This document shows positions 1 to 8,765 of a DNA stretch of 53,665 bases, piece by piece (within the stretch, counting starts at the first letter, position 1; the number at the start of each line of letters is the position of its first letter). Position numbers and translations under genes: made by a program. The stretch comes from an uncultured Limosilactobacillus sp. (GTDB taxonomy: Bacteria; Bacillota; Bacilli; Lactobacillales; Lactobacillaceae), in the NCBI RefSeq assembly GCF_934202705.1, contig NZ_CAKPYE010000012.1, positions 1 to 53,665 on the forward strand, given 5' to 3'. The notes beneath the pieces are model-generated. The model saw only the letters and a list, made by a program, of their open reading frames with translations. It did no database searches and was not told where the DNA came from.

Positions 1-68
1 CTTTGACCTTCCGATCAAAGACCCTACACATTTGATTCGTCGAAACTTTATTCAGTTTTCAAAGGTCT
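1..68 (-). other. Leader of an rRNA operon lying just outside the window
   Basis: On the minus strand positions 68-46 read AGACCTTTGAAAACTGAATA, close to the CTTTGAAAACTG boxA-like antitermination sequence of Firmicute rRNA leaders and spacers. Positions 1-20 form a CTTTGA/TCAAAG stem that may belong to the leader processing structure. Two strong promoters lie directly upstream and lysS is followed by an rrn operon in B. subtilis. The 16S gene itself is not visible, so this is an inference from leader, promoters and synteny. Confidence 0.65.
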
Positions 69-102
69 ACCATGCTTTTTGATAACTCAGAAAGCATTTA
101 TT

Positions 103-131
103 ATATTACAACGTTACCAATCATTTGTCAA
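103..131 (-). promoter_or_regulatory. Predicted rRNA promoter P2
   Basis: On the minus strand a perfect -35 TTGACA (131-126) is followed by exactly 17 bp and a -10 TAATAT (108-103). It sits about 35 bp upstream of the boxA-like leader sequence and reads leftward out of the window. Confidence 0.8.
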
Positions 132-258
132 CATCTTTTTTGAAGAAGAAAACTAAAACTGACAACTTTTAAAATATATCATATCGTTAACTTAACGTCA
201 ACAATAAAATAATTTACTTTTTTATTGAAACGACCATCTGCCGTAACAACGTTTATAT

Positions 259-287
259 ACTATAAAGAATCAATTGCCAAAAGTCAA
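259..287 (-). promoter_or_regulatory. Predicted rRNA promoter P1
   Basis: On the minus strand -35 TTGACT (287-282), 17 bp, -10 TATAGT (264-259). It lies in tandem about 156 bp upstream of the TTGACA promoter, in AT-rich DNA with no open frame. Tandem strong promoters are the usual arrangement for Firmicute rrn operons. The rest of 140-420 holds no gene or hairpin that I can support. Confidence 0.75.
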
Positions 288-423
288 CAACCTTTTTTAA
301 CGTAAACTTTTTCGATCTTGACAATCACGAACAAAAGTTGGTATTAATGATATTTCATTCATAGATTAAGCTAATATCTCTTTCTGATTCCGTTAAAGTT
401 CTCCTTTAGCATTTTAAAAATTA

Positions 424-463
424 ACAATAAAAAAATAGAGAAAAATCAAAATGATTTTTCTCT
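424..463 (-). terminator. Intrinsic terminator of the hslO-dusB-lysS unit
   Basis: Minus-strand hairpin with a 12-bp perfect stem (AGAGAAAAATCA at 437-448 paired with 452-463), a 3-nt loop and a U-rich tract after it. It begins just after the lysS stop codon and separates lysS from the rRNA promoters. Confidence 0.9.
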
Positions 464-471
464 AGCAAATT

Positions 472-1971
472 TTAGCTATTTTTCTTTGGCCGCATTGTAG
501 GGAACAACAATATATCACGAATGGATTTGGCATCTGTCATTAACATCACCAGTCGGTCAATGCCAACCCCAAGTCCACCTGTTGGTGGCATTCCGTATTC
601 CAACGCTTCTACAAAGTCCTCATCGATTGGTTGATATTCATCATTACCTTCAGCGTGTTCTTTAGCTTCCGCTTCAAAACGTTGTCGTTGATCAATTGGA
701 TCATTCAATTCGGTAAAGGCATTCGCATATTCATTACCAAGAATGTAAAGTTCAAACCGGTCAGTAAACCGCGGATCTTCCCGATTCATATGAGCGAGTG
801 GTGAAATTTCCTTTGGATGACCATAAATGAAAATTGGTTGTTCTAGCTGGTCTTGGACCTTTTCTTCAAAGAAGGCGTTAATGATATGACCAACCTTCCA
901 CCAATCTTCATATTGGACCCCATGTTCATCCGCTAATTGGCGGGCTTCTTCAACTGTCATTTCTGGCCAGAAATCAACACCAGTGAACTTCTTAATGGCA
1001 TCAACCATATGCATTCGTTCAAATGGTTTGCCAAAGTCCAACTCGGTCCCTTGATAATTAACCTTGAGATCATCACTAACAACCTTAGCAGCAGCTTTAA
1101 AAATCCCTTCAGTTTCCTTCATGACATCATTGAAATCAAAGTAAGCTGCGTATGTTTCCATTGTGTCAAATTCAGGATTATGGTGAGGGTCCATCCCTTC
1201 ATTTCTAAAGATTCGGCCTAATTCATAAACCCGTTCCATACCACCAACGATTAACCGCTTCAGCCGTAATTCTGTCGCAATCCGCATGTACATATCAATA
1301 TCCAGCGCATTATGGTGCGTAATAAATGGGCGCGCTTCTGCACCAGAAGCAACATTTTCCAAAATTGGCGTTTCCACTTCCGTAAAGTCATTACTATCCA
1401 TATAATTTCGGATTGCCTTAATAATCTTTGTCCGTGTCTGGAAGCGTTCAAAACTATCACGGTTGGTAATTAAGTCTAAGTACCGTTGACGATAAACTAA
1501 TTCTGGATCTTGTAATCCATGATACTTATCAGGAAGCGGACGGAGCGCTTTCGTGAGGAAGGTCATCTTCCGTGCCCGAATGGTTAATTCACCCATCCGC
1601 GTCTTAATCACATCACCAGTAATTCCCCAGAAATCCCCAATATCAGAGTCCTTAAAGATTTTGTACGTATCTTCACCGACAACATCTTGGCGAACGTAGA
1701 ATTGAATCTTGCCACCGCGGTCTAGCAGGTCCGCAAAACTAGCTTTACCGCTCCCCCGCTTAGCAATCATCCGACCAGCAATGGTCACCTCATTTTGTTG
1801 TTGGGCAAGTAATTCTTCACTTTCGTTACCATACTTTGCACGAATATCAGTTGAAATATCATGGTCAGGCGCAAAGCGGTGCCCAAACGGGTCGATCCCT
1901 TGTTCACGCAAGGCATCCATCTTTTGACGCCGTACCACCATCTGATCATTCATCTTTTCTTCTTTTGCCAT
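472..1971 (-). CDS. lysS: Lysyl-tRNA synthetase, class II
   Basis: Charges tRNA-Lys with lysine in the cytosol using ATP. The protein has an N-terminal OB-fold anticodon-binding domain (about residues 55-160) and a class II catalytic core with motif 2 FRNEGMDPHHNPEF and motif 3 GLGVGIDRLVML, ending IRDILLFPTMRP as usual for LysS. It is 499 residues, normal for the family. A TTG codon lies directly before the ATG; I chose the ATG because AGGAGG sits 7 nt from it and only 4 nt from the TTG. It follows dusB by 14 bp and ends in a strong terminator. There is no T-box leader, so expression probably comes with dusB and hslO. Confidence 0.97.
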   Translation of the reverse strand: MAKEEKMNDQMVVRRQKMDALREQGIDPFGHRFAPDHDISTDIRAKYGNESEELLAQQQNEVTIAGRMIAKRGSGKASFADLLDRGGKIQFYVRQDVVGEDTYKIFKDSDIGDFWGITGDVIKTRMGELTIRARKMTFLTKALRPLPDKYHGLQDPELVYRQRYLDLITNRDSFERFQTRTKIIKAIRNYMDSNDFTEVETPILENVASGAEARPFITHHNALDIDMYMRIATELRLKRLIVGGMERVYELGRIFRNEGMDPHHNPEFDTMETYAAYFDFNDVMKETEGIFKAAAKVVSDDLKVNYQGTELDFGKPFERMHMVDAIKKFTGVDFWPEMTVEEARQLADEHGVQYEDWWKVGHIINAFFEEKVQDQLEQPIFIYGHPKEISPLAHMNREDPRFTDRFELYILGNEYANAFTELNDPIDQRQRFEAEAKEHAEGNDEYQPIDEDFVEALEYGMPPTGGLGVGIDRLVMLMTDAKSIRDILLFPTMRPKKNS

Positions 1972-1985
1972 CAAAAATCCTCCTC

Positions 1986-2990
1986 TTACTGTTCAATATT
2001 TTTCTTGGCTAATCGTTCTTTATATTGATCCAAAAACCGATCAAAGATTTCATCAGCTTCGCTCTGTTTCGTTGCAGACATCAATGCCACTTTTGTGCGC
2101 GCAGAACGGGGAATTCCTTTCAGGTAATACGCAGCTTGACCGCGAAACTCCCGAATACCAACATATTCACCCTTTAGATCACAAAGTGCCGCCAAATGTT
2201 CTTTGGCAGTCTTAATCTTTTGTTCTGGGGTCGCTTCAGGCAGCAGCTCTCCAGTTGCTAAGTAGTGTTCTGTTCGCGTCAGCATCCACGGATTTCCCAT
2301 TGCTGCACGTCCAATCATGACCGCATCCGCACCAACTTCATCTAACATTCGTTTGGCATCTTCAGGGGTGCGGACATCACCATTACCCATAAATGGAATG
2401 GTTAATTGTGAAGCCACTTCTTTTAGAATATCCCAATTAGCATGTCCTGTATACATTTGTTTTCTCGTTCGACCATGCATAGCAATTGCAGCTGCCCCGG
2501 CACGTTCTGCCGCTAAGGCATTTTCCACCGCTAAAATATGTTTATCATCCCAACCAGTTCGCATTTTTACAGTCACTGGTTTTTTCACAGCGTCCACAAC
2601 ATAGGAAACCATTTCATAAACTTTATTGGGATCTAAAAGCCAGCGCGCCCCGGCATCAGTATTCACAACCTTATTAACCGGGCACCCCATATTGATATCA
2701 ATCACGTCAGCATCCGTGTGTTGGTCAATAAACTTGGCGCCTTCCACTAAGGTCTCCTTGGTTCCGCCAAAAATTTGAATCCCCATTGGATGTTCATGCG
2801 GATCCACAGTGGTCATCGAAAGCGTTTTTTTATTATGGTACATGATCCCCCGATCGGAGATCATTTCACAAACCACGTAACCTGCACCAAATTTCTTACA
2901 TATCACCCGAAAAGCCTTATTCGTTACCCCTGCCATTGGCGCAACGACCACTTGATTGGGAATTGTTACGTCCCCAATGTGCCATTCCAT
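1986..2990 (-). CDS. dusB: tRNA-dihydrouridine synthase B
   Basis: FMN enzyme that reduces uridine to dihydrouridine in the tRNA D-loop. The N-terminal TIM barrel opens with VVVAPMAGVTNKAFR, the catalytic cysteine is C103 in DINMGCPVNKV, and the flavin/substrate segment MKMRTGW follows (seen as VKMRTGWDD). The length of 334 residues fits DusB. GGAGGAGG lies close before the ATG. It stands between hslO and lysS exactly as in B. subtilis, so it is probably read as one transcript with them. Confidence 0.95.
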   Translation of the reverse strand: MEWHIGDVTIPNQVVVAPMAGVTNKAFRVICKKFGAGYVVCEMISDRGIMYHNKKTLSMTTVDPHEHPMGIQIFGGTKETLVEGAKFIDQHTDADVIDINMGCPVNKVVNTDAGARWLLDPNKVYEMVSYVVDAVKKPVTVKMRTGWDDKHILAVENALAAERAGAAAIAMHGRTRKQMYTGHANWDILKEVASQLTIPFMGNGDVRTPEDAKRMLDEVGADAVMIGRAAMGNPWMLTRTEHYLATGELLPEATPEQKIKTAKEHLAALCDLKGEYVGIREFRGQAAYYLKGIPRSARTKVALMSATKQSEADEIFDRFLDQYKERLAKKNIEQ

Positions 2991-3047
2991 GAGCTTTCCT
3001 CCTCCATTTTCAAAATCACAATCACTATTGTATCACAGCAACGCAAG

Positions 3048-3935
3048 CTATTCGTGATCATTCAACATTGCCCGCAATTCATCTTCTGAGAACTCGTAAT
3101 GCTTCCCACAAAACTGGCAAACTGCTTGTGCTCCATGATCTTGATCAATCATCGCTTTTAAATCATCTTGGTTAACGCTCGCCAATGCTTTCGCAAAACG
3201 TTCTTTGTTACAGTTGCATTCATACTTCACCGGCATTTTATCCAACAATTTGAGGTCCTTACCAGCAAAAATCCGTTTTAGAATATCCTCTGGCGTATTA
3301 CCATTCCGCAGCATTTCTGAAACAAGCGGCAAGCTTTGAATAGATTTTTCCAAATCAGTAATTTGTTCATCCTTGGCTCCCGGCAAGACCTGCACCATAA
3401 AACCACCAGCGACACCAATTGAATCGTCTTTTTCTACAAATACCGATAGGCCAACGGCAGATGGAATCTGTTCTGATTGAGCAAGGTAATAGGTAAAATC
3501 ATCACCCAATTCCCCGGAAACAAGGTTGACCTCACCAGTGTATGGAGTTTTATCACCCGGATTCATCTTGGTGACCGCCAACGTTCCCTGATGGCCGACC
3601 GCACCAGCAACATCAATTTTCCCCTGACTGTTCAGCGGAAGGTTAACATGTGGATTGTGAACATAACCTTTGACCGTCCCATCAGCTGTACCATCGGCCA
3701 CAATAAAACCGACTGGTCCATTCCCTTGAATTTTGACAGTGAGCCCTGCGTCACCTTGTAAACCGGACGTTGATAACAATAATGTTCCAATCAACGTTCG
3801 GCCCAGCGCCGCTGAGGCTGCACTCCACGTCTTATGAATTCGTTGGGCGTCAGCAACTAGGTTCGTCGCGTTCACCGCATAAGCGCGAAACATTCCATTT
3901 TCTGCTACGGCCTTTACTAAATAGTCTTCCGTCAT
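3048..3935 (-). CDS. hslO: Hsp33 redox-regulated chaperonin
   Basis: Cytosolic holdase that is switched on by oxidative unfolding. The four zinc-binding cysteines of the redox switch are present near the C-terminus: C240 and C242 (CxC) and C273 and C276 (CxxC). The N-terminal half has the usual Hsp33 core with GTLLLSTSGL and GGFMVQVLPGA. The 295-residue length is normal. GGAGGAG precedes the ATG. It lies downstream of the ftsH terminator and upstream of dusB; no convincing promoter hexamers were found in the 60 bp before it. Confidence 0.96.
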   Translation of the reverse strand: MTEDYLVKAVAENGMFRAYAVNATNLVADAQRIHKTWSAASAALGRTLIGTLLLSTSGLQGDAGLTVKIQGNGPVGFIVADGTADGTVKGYVHNPHVNLPLNSQGKIDVAGAVGHQGTLAVTKMNPGDKTPYTGEVNLVSGELGDDFTYYLAQSEQIPSAVGLSVFVEKDDSIGVAGGFMVQVLPGAKDEQITDLEKSIQSLPLVSEMLRNGNTPEDILKRIFAGKDLKLLDKMPVKYECNCNKERFAKALASVNQDDLKAMIDQDHGAQAVCQFCGKHYEFSEDELRAMLNDHE

Positions 3936-3984
3936 CTTAACTCCTCCATTTAAAATCTCTGCACTTATTCTATCATCAAATTAT

Positions 3985-4026
3985 TATTAAAAAAGGAATT
4001 GTGTTCCTTAATCAACACAATTCCTT
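3985..4026 (-). terminator. Terminator of ftsH
   Basis: Minus-strand 13-bp perfect stem (AAGGAATTGTGTT at 3993-4005 with 4014-4026), 8-nt loop and a following T-rich tract. It lies 6 bp after the ftsH stop codon. Confidence 0.9.
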
Positions 4027-4032
4027 AATTAT

Positions 4033-6141
4033 TTATTCACCATCAGTTGAGTGATGATCATCATCATGATCAATCTTTGGTTGGTCATGATTGTCTAATT
4101 GTTCTTCGTCTTGGCTATCATCAGATGTTGCTGAATCCTGTTCAGTTTTAGCATTTTCTCGTCGCTCTAACTCACGTTTGGATTCTTCAAAGGTTGCCGC
4201 CCGTTGTTCATCCGCAGCAGCTTCAACATCCTTCTCTGGCATCTTACCGTCTTTATAAAGACTAAGAATTTGCTTCTCATCAAGCGTTTCATACTTCAAT
4301 AATGCTTCCGCAATCAACTTATGCTGGTCACGATGCGTTTCAATAATATGTAACGCCCGTTGGTGACCTTCTGTTAAGATCCGCCGAACTTCTTCATCGA
4401 CTAACGCAGCTGTCTTCTCAGAGTACGGTGATTGATCGTATCCTTGACCAGTAAAGACTTGACCTGAACTTTGGAGCTCCACCGGACCGATCTTATCACT
4501 CATTCCGTACTGGGTAACCATCGAACGAGCAATTTGCGTTGCCTGCTCAAAGTCGTTGGAAGCCCCAGATGATTGGGAATTAAAAATTAATTCTTCGGCT
4601 GCACGACCACCCATTAATCCAGCAATTTGTTCTTCAGCATTCTTCTTGCTCATTAACATCTGATCTTCTTTAGGAAGCATGATTGCATAACCACCGGCAC
4701 GACCACGCGGCACAATTGTGACCTTGTGGACAACTCGAGCATCATTCAACACCAGTCCGACGATCGTGTGCCCTGCTTCATGGTAAGCCACAGTCTTCCG
4801 CTCTTGCGGTGAAACGACCCGATCCCGTTTAGCAGGACCAGCAATAACTCGATCTTCAGCTTCATCAACATCTGAAGCATCAATTGCGGTCTTATTTCGC
4901 CGGGCAGCCAATAACGCAGCTTCGTTCAGCAAGTTAGCTAAATCAGCACCAACAAATCCTGGCGTCTGCTTAGCAATCTCCTTCAAGTCAACGTCTGATG
5001 CCAATGGCTTGTTCTTCGCGTGAACACGTAAAATTGCTTCACGACCCTTAACATCAGGACGACCAACGAGGATCTTTCGATCAAACCGTCCTGGCCGTAG
5101 CAACGCTGGATCCAGCACATCAGAACGGTTAGTGGCAGCCATCACAATGACTCCTTCATCCCCTTGGAATCCATCCATTTCAACCAGTAACTGGTTTAGA
5201 GTTTGTTCACGTTCATCATGGCCACCGCCCATACCGTTACCACGGCGTCGACCAACCGCATCAATTTCATCAATGAAAATGATCGATGGCGCATTCTTCT
5301 TAGCTTGATCAAAAAGATCCCGCACACGACTGGCACCGACCCCAACGAACATTTCGACAAAGTCTGAACCAGAAATCGAGTAGAATGGTACTCCCGCTTC
5401 ACCAGCGACGGCTTTGGCCAGTAAGGTCTTACCAGTACCCGGAGGCCCCTCCAGCAAGACTCCAGATGGGATCTTAGCACCTAATTTCATAAATTTCTTC
5501 GGATCTTTTAGAAATTCAACAACTTCAACCAGTTCCTGTTTTTCTTCTTCTTCACCGGCAACGTCGGAGAAGCGGACCTTATTATCCTTAGAATTAGATG
5601 GCTTAGCTTTGGTCTTGCCAAAGTTCATCACGCCACGACCGCCACCTTGACCAGCCTGACCCATCATCATGTAGAAGAAGAGGATCATAATTACAATTGG
5701 TAAGGCAGTTACTAACAGGTTCACCCAAATGCTGTTGGATTCTTCGGGATGTGTCGTGATTCTGACGTTGTTTTTATCCGCATACTTCTGTAATTGGTTA
5801 ACCGTCACGTCACTTTGCAAAATCGAGCTTTGGAAACTCGTAGTGGTACTAGAGTGTTGGTTCATTAAGGAAAAACCAGTTTGGTTGTCACTTGACACTT
5901 TTTGTGGCTTTCGGTAAGTCCCCGTAACTTTGTAAACACCACCATTTGGTTGCACTTGGAAACTCTTAACCCGATCCTTCCGCAATGCAGTTACAAATTG
6001 GGTTTGAGAAACATTCTTACTTTGACCTGAATTATTATTACCGCCAAAGAAGAAGTAAACAATCCCCATAATACATAGAAAAATAACTGCATAGAAGAGC
6101 ACGTTATGAGTAAATCCGTTATTTTTACGATTGTTGTTCAT
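4033..6141 (-). CDS. ftsH: ATP-dependent membrane zinc protease FtsH
   Basis: Membrane-anchored AAA+ protease that removes misfolded or regulated membrane and cytosolic proteins. It has a first membrane segment at about residues 13-33, an extracytoplasmic domain, and a second segment at about 137-160. The Walker A GPPGTGKT is at 232-239, Walker B IIFIDE at 287-292, and the zinc site HEAGH at 454-458. The last 60 residues are a low-complexity tail rich in Asp, Glu, Gln and His. Length is 702 residues. GGAGG stands 5 nt before the ATG. It has its own promoter and terminator between hpt and hslO. Confidence 0.98.
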   Translation of the reverse strand: MNNNRKNNGFTHNVLFYAVIFLCIMGIVYFFFGGNNNSGQSKNVSQTQFVTALRKDRVKSFQVQPNGGVYKVTGTYRKPQKVSSDNQTGFSLMNQHSSTTTSFQSSILQSDVTVNQLQKYADKNNVRITTHPEESNSIWVNLLVTALPIVIMILFFYMMMGQAGQGGGRGVMNFGKTKAKPSNSKDNKVRFSDVAGEEEEKQELVEVVEFLKDPKKFMKLGAKIPSGVLLEGPPGTGKTLLAKAVAGEAGVPFYSISGSDFVEMFVGVGASRVRDLFDQAKKNAPSIIFIDEIDAVGRRRGNGMGGGHDEREQTLNQLLVEMDGFQGDEGVIVMAATNRSDVLDPALLRPGRFDRKILVGRPDVKGREAILRVHAKNKPLASDVDLKEIAKQTPGFVGADLANLLNEAALLAARRNKTAIDASDVDEAEDRVIAGPAKRDRVVSPQERKTVAYHEAGHTIVGLVLNDARVVHKVTIVPRGRAGGYAIMLPKEDQMLMSKKNAEEQIAGLMGGRAAEELIFNSQSSGASNDFEQATQIARSMVTQYGMSDKIGPVELQSSGQVFTGQGYDQSPYSEKTAALVDEEVRRILTEGHQRALHIIETHRDQHKLIAEALLKYETLDEKQILSLYKDGKMPEKDVEAAADEQRAATFEESKRELERRENAKTEQDSATSDDSQDEEQLDNHDQPKIDHDDDHHSTDGE

Positions 6142-6192
6142 AACAACCTCCTATTTCTAGCAGTGTTGGTGCTGTTTGATTACAGTGCATTT

Positions 6193-6222
6193 ATAATAGC
6201 ATATTTGACTATCACTGACCAA
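6193..6222 (-). promoter_or_regulatory. Predicted ftsH promoter
   Basis: Minus-strand -35 TTGGTC (6222-6217), 18 bp, -10 TATTAT (6198-6193) preceded by TGC, an extended -10. It lies between the hpt stop and the ftsH start, so ftsH can be transcribed apart from yabR-tilS-hpt. Confidence 0.6.
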
Positions 6223-6226
6223 TAAT

Positions 6227-6778
6227 TTAGTCATGTTTTTTTTGGTAAACTGTCGGCTTTAAAACACCGATATATGGAAGATTACGATAAAGGCCTTGAT
6301 AATCAAGTCCATAGCCCACCAGAAATTCATTTGGAACGTCAAAACCAACGTAATCAGCCCGCACGTTGACGACTCGACCTTCTGGTTTATCAAAAATTGA
6401 ACAAATCTTAATGCTATTGGCCCCACGCCCTTTTAACAGGTCGATCAAAAATTTCAACGTCCGCCCAGTATCGACAATATCTTCACAAATAATGACGTCT
6501 TTTCCTCGAATATCATTTTTTAAATCATGCAACAATTTCACGGATCCGGTTGATGATGTTCCACCTTGATAACTGGAAACATCAACGAAATCAATGTGTG
6601 CATACAAATCGAGGCGCTTGTATAAGTCCATCGCAAACACGATGGCTCCCGTTAAAACTGCCACAACCACTACATCTTTTTTACCCGCATAGTCATGATT
6701 TAATTGTTCCGCCAGTTCTTGGACCCGTTGATCAATTTCCTGTTGATCATAAATAACCCGTTCAATATCGTTGTTCAT
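6227..6778 (-). CDS. hpt: Hypoxanthine-guanine phosphoribosyltransferase
   Basis: Salvages hypoxanthine and guanine to IMP and GMP using PRPP. The PRPP-binding motif VIICEDIVDTGRTL and the downstream base-binding region VGFDVPNEFLVGYGLDY are intact. The protein is about 183 residues, as expected. Two adjacent ATG codons exist; the second (6778) lies 6 nt after GGGAG and is preferred, with the first at 6781. It follows tilS by 12 bp, the same tilS-hprT-ftsH order as in B. subtilis. PRPP comes from Prs, also encoded here. Confidence 0.95.
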   Translation of the reverse strand: MNNDIERVIYDQQEIDQRVQELAEQLNHDYAGKKDVVVVAVLTGAIVFAMDLYKRLDLYAHIDFVDVSSYQGGTSSTGSVKLLHDLKNDIRGKDVIICEDIVDTGRTLKFLIDLLKGRGANSIKICSIFDKPEGRVVNVRADYVGFDVPNEFLVGYGLDYQGLYRNLPYIGVLKPTVYQKKHD

Positions 6779-6793
6779 CATTCTCTCCCGTAT

Positions 6794-8140
6794 CTACTTT
6801 TGACAAAAATACTTTTTTTCATATTGTTGCTCACGAACCGGTGCTCGATCAAGCCAGGCCGTTTTTTGACCGATCAACCACAGAACTTGTCCCTGCTGAT
6901 CAACCACCACTAACCGTTGCTGCCGTTGATTAAGGGGGACTTTTTGGTCAATTAAAATCCTTCGTACGGCCTGATGATTTCCCGATTTCAAGCGAATCCG
7001 GTCGGCCGGCTGCCATGGACGAACCTGCAAAGGTAGCTGATTCTTCATTAACCATAATTCAGCCACAGTTTGGCTTTGTGGATGCGCAAAAATTCCCCAT
7101 TGCTGACCATATGGTTCGCTGTACCAACGGTCAAATTTTACCATAAAACCACCATTTTTTCGGGCTTTCATTGATAAATTATCCACCATTTTTAGCTTGG
7201 CTTGCTGATAGTCCTTAATTAACTGACGGCCCTCACCAACCGCAATTAAAGATGATGGTCGTTGGGGATTACACAAGAAGTGATCAATTTGTTGTAACTG
7301 CTGTTGAGGAAGGTCAAAGATTTGTTGTGAATTTAGCCAACTCCGTAGTAGCCACTGACGGGTTACCCGGCTATGCTTTTGGTACTCGATTAAATTAAGT
7401 TGTCCATCCTGAATCATTTTTGGGAGCAGTTGGGTGATAAGTTCATTCTTCAGTACCAATAATTCGCTTAATTGGTTATGAAATTGTCGTAGGTGTTCAA
7501 CTACTCGTGGGTTTTCTCGTTCTAATTCCGGCAAATAGTGATTACGAATCCGATTACGAAATGTCAGATCTTGATGATTAGTCTCATCTTCATACCACCG
7601 AATGTGATGCCGTTTGGCATATTGAATTAATGACGTCTTGGGTGTTCCTAGCAAAGGACGAATTAACTTTCCATCTGCAAATGGTCGTGATTCCTGAAGG
7701 CCAACTACCTCCGCAACATCCCCCGTTCGAATCAATTTCATCAACATCGTTTCAGCAAGATCGTTCTCATGGTGGGCAGTGAGCAAATATGGTGCACGTT
7801 CCTGGTTCATCACCCGAGCAAAGAATTGATAGCGTTCCTGGCGCGCTGCTGCCTCAATTCCATGATCAGGATGATGTCTCCACTGATCAACAACCAATTT
7901 GATTCCCCATTGCCGACAGACTTGGCGTAAAAATTGTTCTTCCCGTTGACTTTGCTGCCGCAAATGATGATTAACATGTGCGACTACGATCTGCTTTGTT
8001 GGAACCAACGTTTTGAGCACATGTAGTAAAGCCATGGAATCAACCCCAGTTGAAACGGCAACTATCAGTGGGTGATTCAACGAAAAAAAACGGTACCGTG
8101 TCAGGCACCGCTTTACCGTTAGTTGAAGCCGTTCTGCCAT
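6794..8140 (-). CDS. tilS: tRNA(Ile)-lysidine synthetase
   Basis: Modifies C34 of the tRNA-Ile with CAU anticodon to lysidine, so that it reads AUA and accepts isoleucine; essential in most bacteria. The PP-loop AVSTGVDSMALL near residue 28-40 marks the N-terminal ATP-pyrophosphatase domain; the usual SGGxDS appears as STGVDS. A TilS-type C-terminal domain follows (for example VRPWQPADRIR). 448 residues. Its ATG overlaps the yabR stop codon (TGATG), which suggests translational coupling. Confidence 0.93.
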   Translation of the reverse strand: MAERLQLTVKRCLTRYRFFSLNHPLIVAVSTGVDSMALLHVLKTLVPTKQIVVAHVNHHLRQQSQREEQFLRQVCRQWGIKLVVDQWRHHPDHGIEAAARQERYQFFARVMNQERAPYLLTAHHENDLAETMLMKLIRTGDVAEVVGLQESRPFADGKLIRPLLGTPKTSLIQYAKRHHIRWYEDETNHQDLTFRNRIRNHYLPELERENPRVVEHLRQFHNQLSELLVLKNELITQLLPKMIQDGQLNLIEYQKHSRVTRQWLLRSWLNSQQIFDLPQQQLQQIDHFLCNPQRPSSLIAVGEGRQLIKDYQQAKLKMVDNLSMKARKNGGFMVKFDRWYSEPYGQQWGIFAHPQSQTVAELWLMKNQLPLQVRPWQPADRIRLKSGNHQAVRRILIDQKVPLNQRQQRLVVVDQQGQVLWLIGQKTAWLDRAPVREQQYEKKYFCQK

Positions 8141-8643
8141 CAGCTTCGCCGTCCTCCACGACCACCACGTTTGCCATCCGTTTGTCGCTTTAATGTGGAT
8201 AATCGTGATTCGCTTTCTTTCATGTAACTTGCTAGCATGTCATCAAAATGACTCTTTTCATGATGACCACCAAAGCCACCTTGCGAATGGTAATGCTTTT
8301 TCTCAACATTTTCTGATCGTTCTGAGTGGTGATCATTTGATGCATGGTATTTATGAGCATGATTTGGTTCATGACTGCCATGAGGTTCATGGTGACGCGA
8401 ACTATCTTGATCCGCTGCTGCTTTAATGGACAAAGCAATCTTACCATCGTCAGCCACTTTCATTACTTTAACCGTGACTTCATCACCGATTGATAAGACA
8501 TCATGAATATCCTTCACATAATGATTTGAAATTTGACTGATGTGAACCAATCCGGTTTGGTGATCAGCCAAATCTATAAATGCCCCAAAATTCGTAATGC
8601 CTGAGACTTTCCCAGTCACCTTTGCTCCTTCTTCAATTGCCAT
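8140..8643 (-). CDS. yabR: S1 RNA-binding domain protein, YabR type, with His-rich tail
   Basis: One S1 domain occupies about residues 6-72 (KVTGKVSGITNFGAFIDL, then GLVHISQIS). It is probably a ribosome- or RNA-associated factor; the exact role of YabR in Bacillus is not settled. A linker of about 55 residues after the S1 domain holds around 14 histidines, and the C-terminus is basic and glycine rich (GGRGGRRS). AGGAGG lies 11 nt before the ATG. It sits between divIC and tilS as in B. subtilis, with its own promoter after the divIC terminator. Confidence 0.88.
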   Translation of the reverse strand: MAIEEGAKVTGKVSGITNFGAFIDLADHQTGLVHISQISNHYVKDIHDVLSIGDEVTVKVMKVADDGKIALSIKAAADQDSSRHHEPHGSHEPNHAHKYHASNDHHSERSENVEKKHYHSQGGFGGHHEKSHFDDMLASYMKESESRLSTLKRQTDGKRGGRGGRRS

Positions 8644-8687
8644 GAACTAGCAATCCTCCTACTTCTAATAAAATTTTAATCTCCCCG

Positions 8688-8699
8688 AGTATAGCATAT
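8688..8699 (-). promoter_or_regulatory. Predicted extended -10 promoter for yabR-tilS-hpt
   Basis: Minus-strand TGCTATACT, with TATACT at 8693-8688, about 45 bp upstream of the yabR start and after the divIC terminator. The -35 is weak. Confidence 0.45.
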
Positions 8700-8720
8700 T
8701 CTGGGATCAAATTAATAGTC

Positions 8721-8753
8721 CTAAAAACAAACAGGGCTGATGATCCTCAGCCC
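8721..8753 (-). terminator. Terminator of divIC
   Basis: Minus-strand GGGCTGA stem (8753-8747 with 8740-8734), 6-nt loop, followed by TGTTTGTTTTT. It lies 13 bp beyond the divIC stop. Confidence 0.85.
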
Positions 8754-8765
8754 CGTCACTAATTG

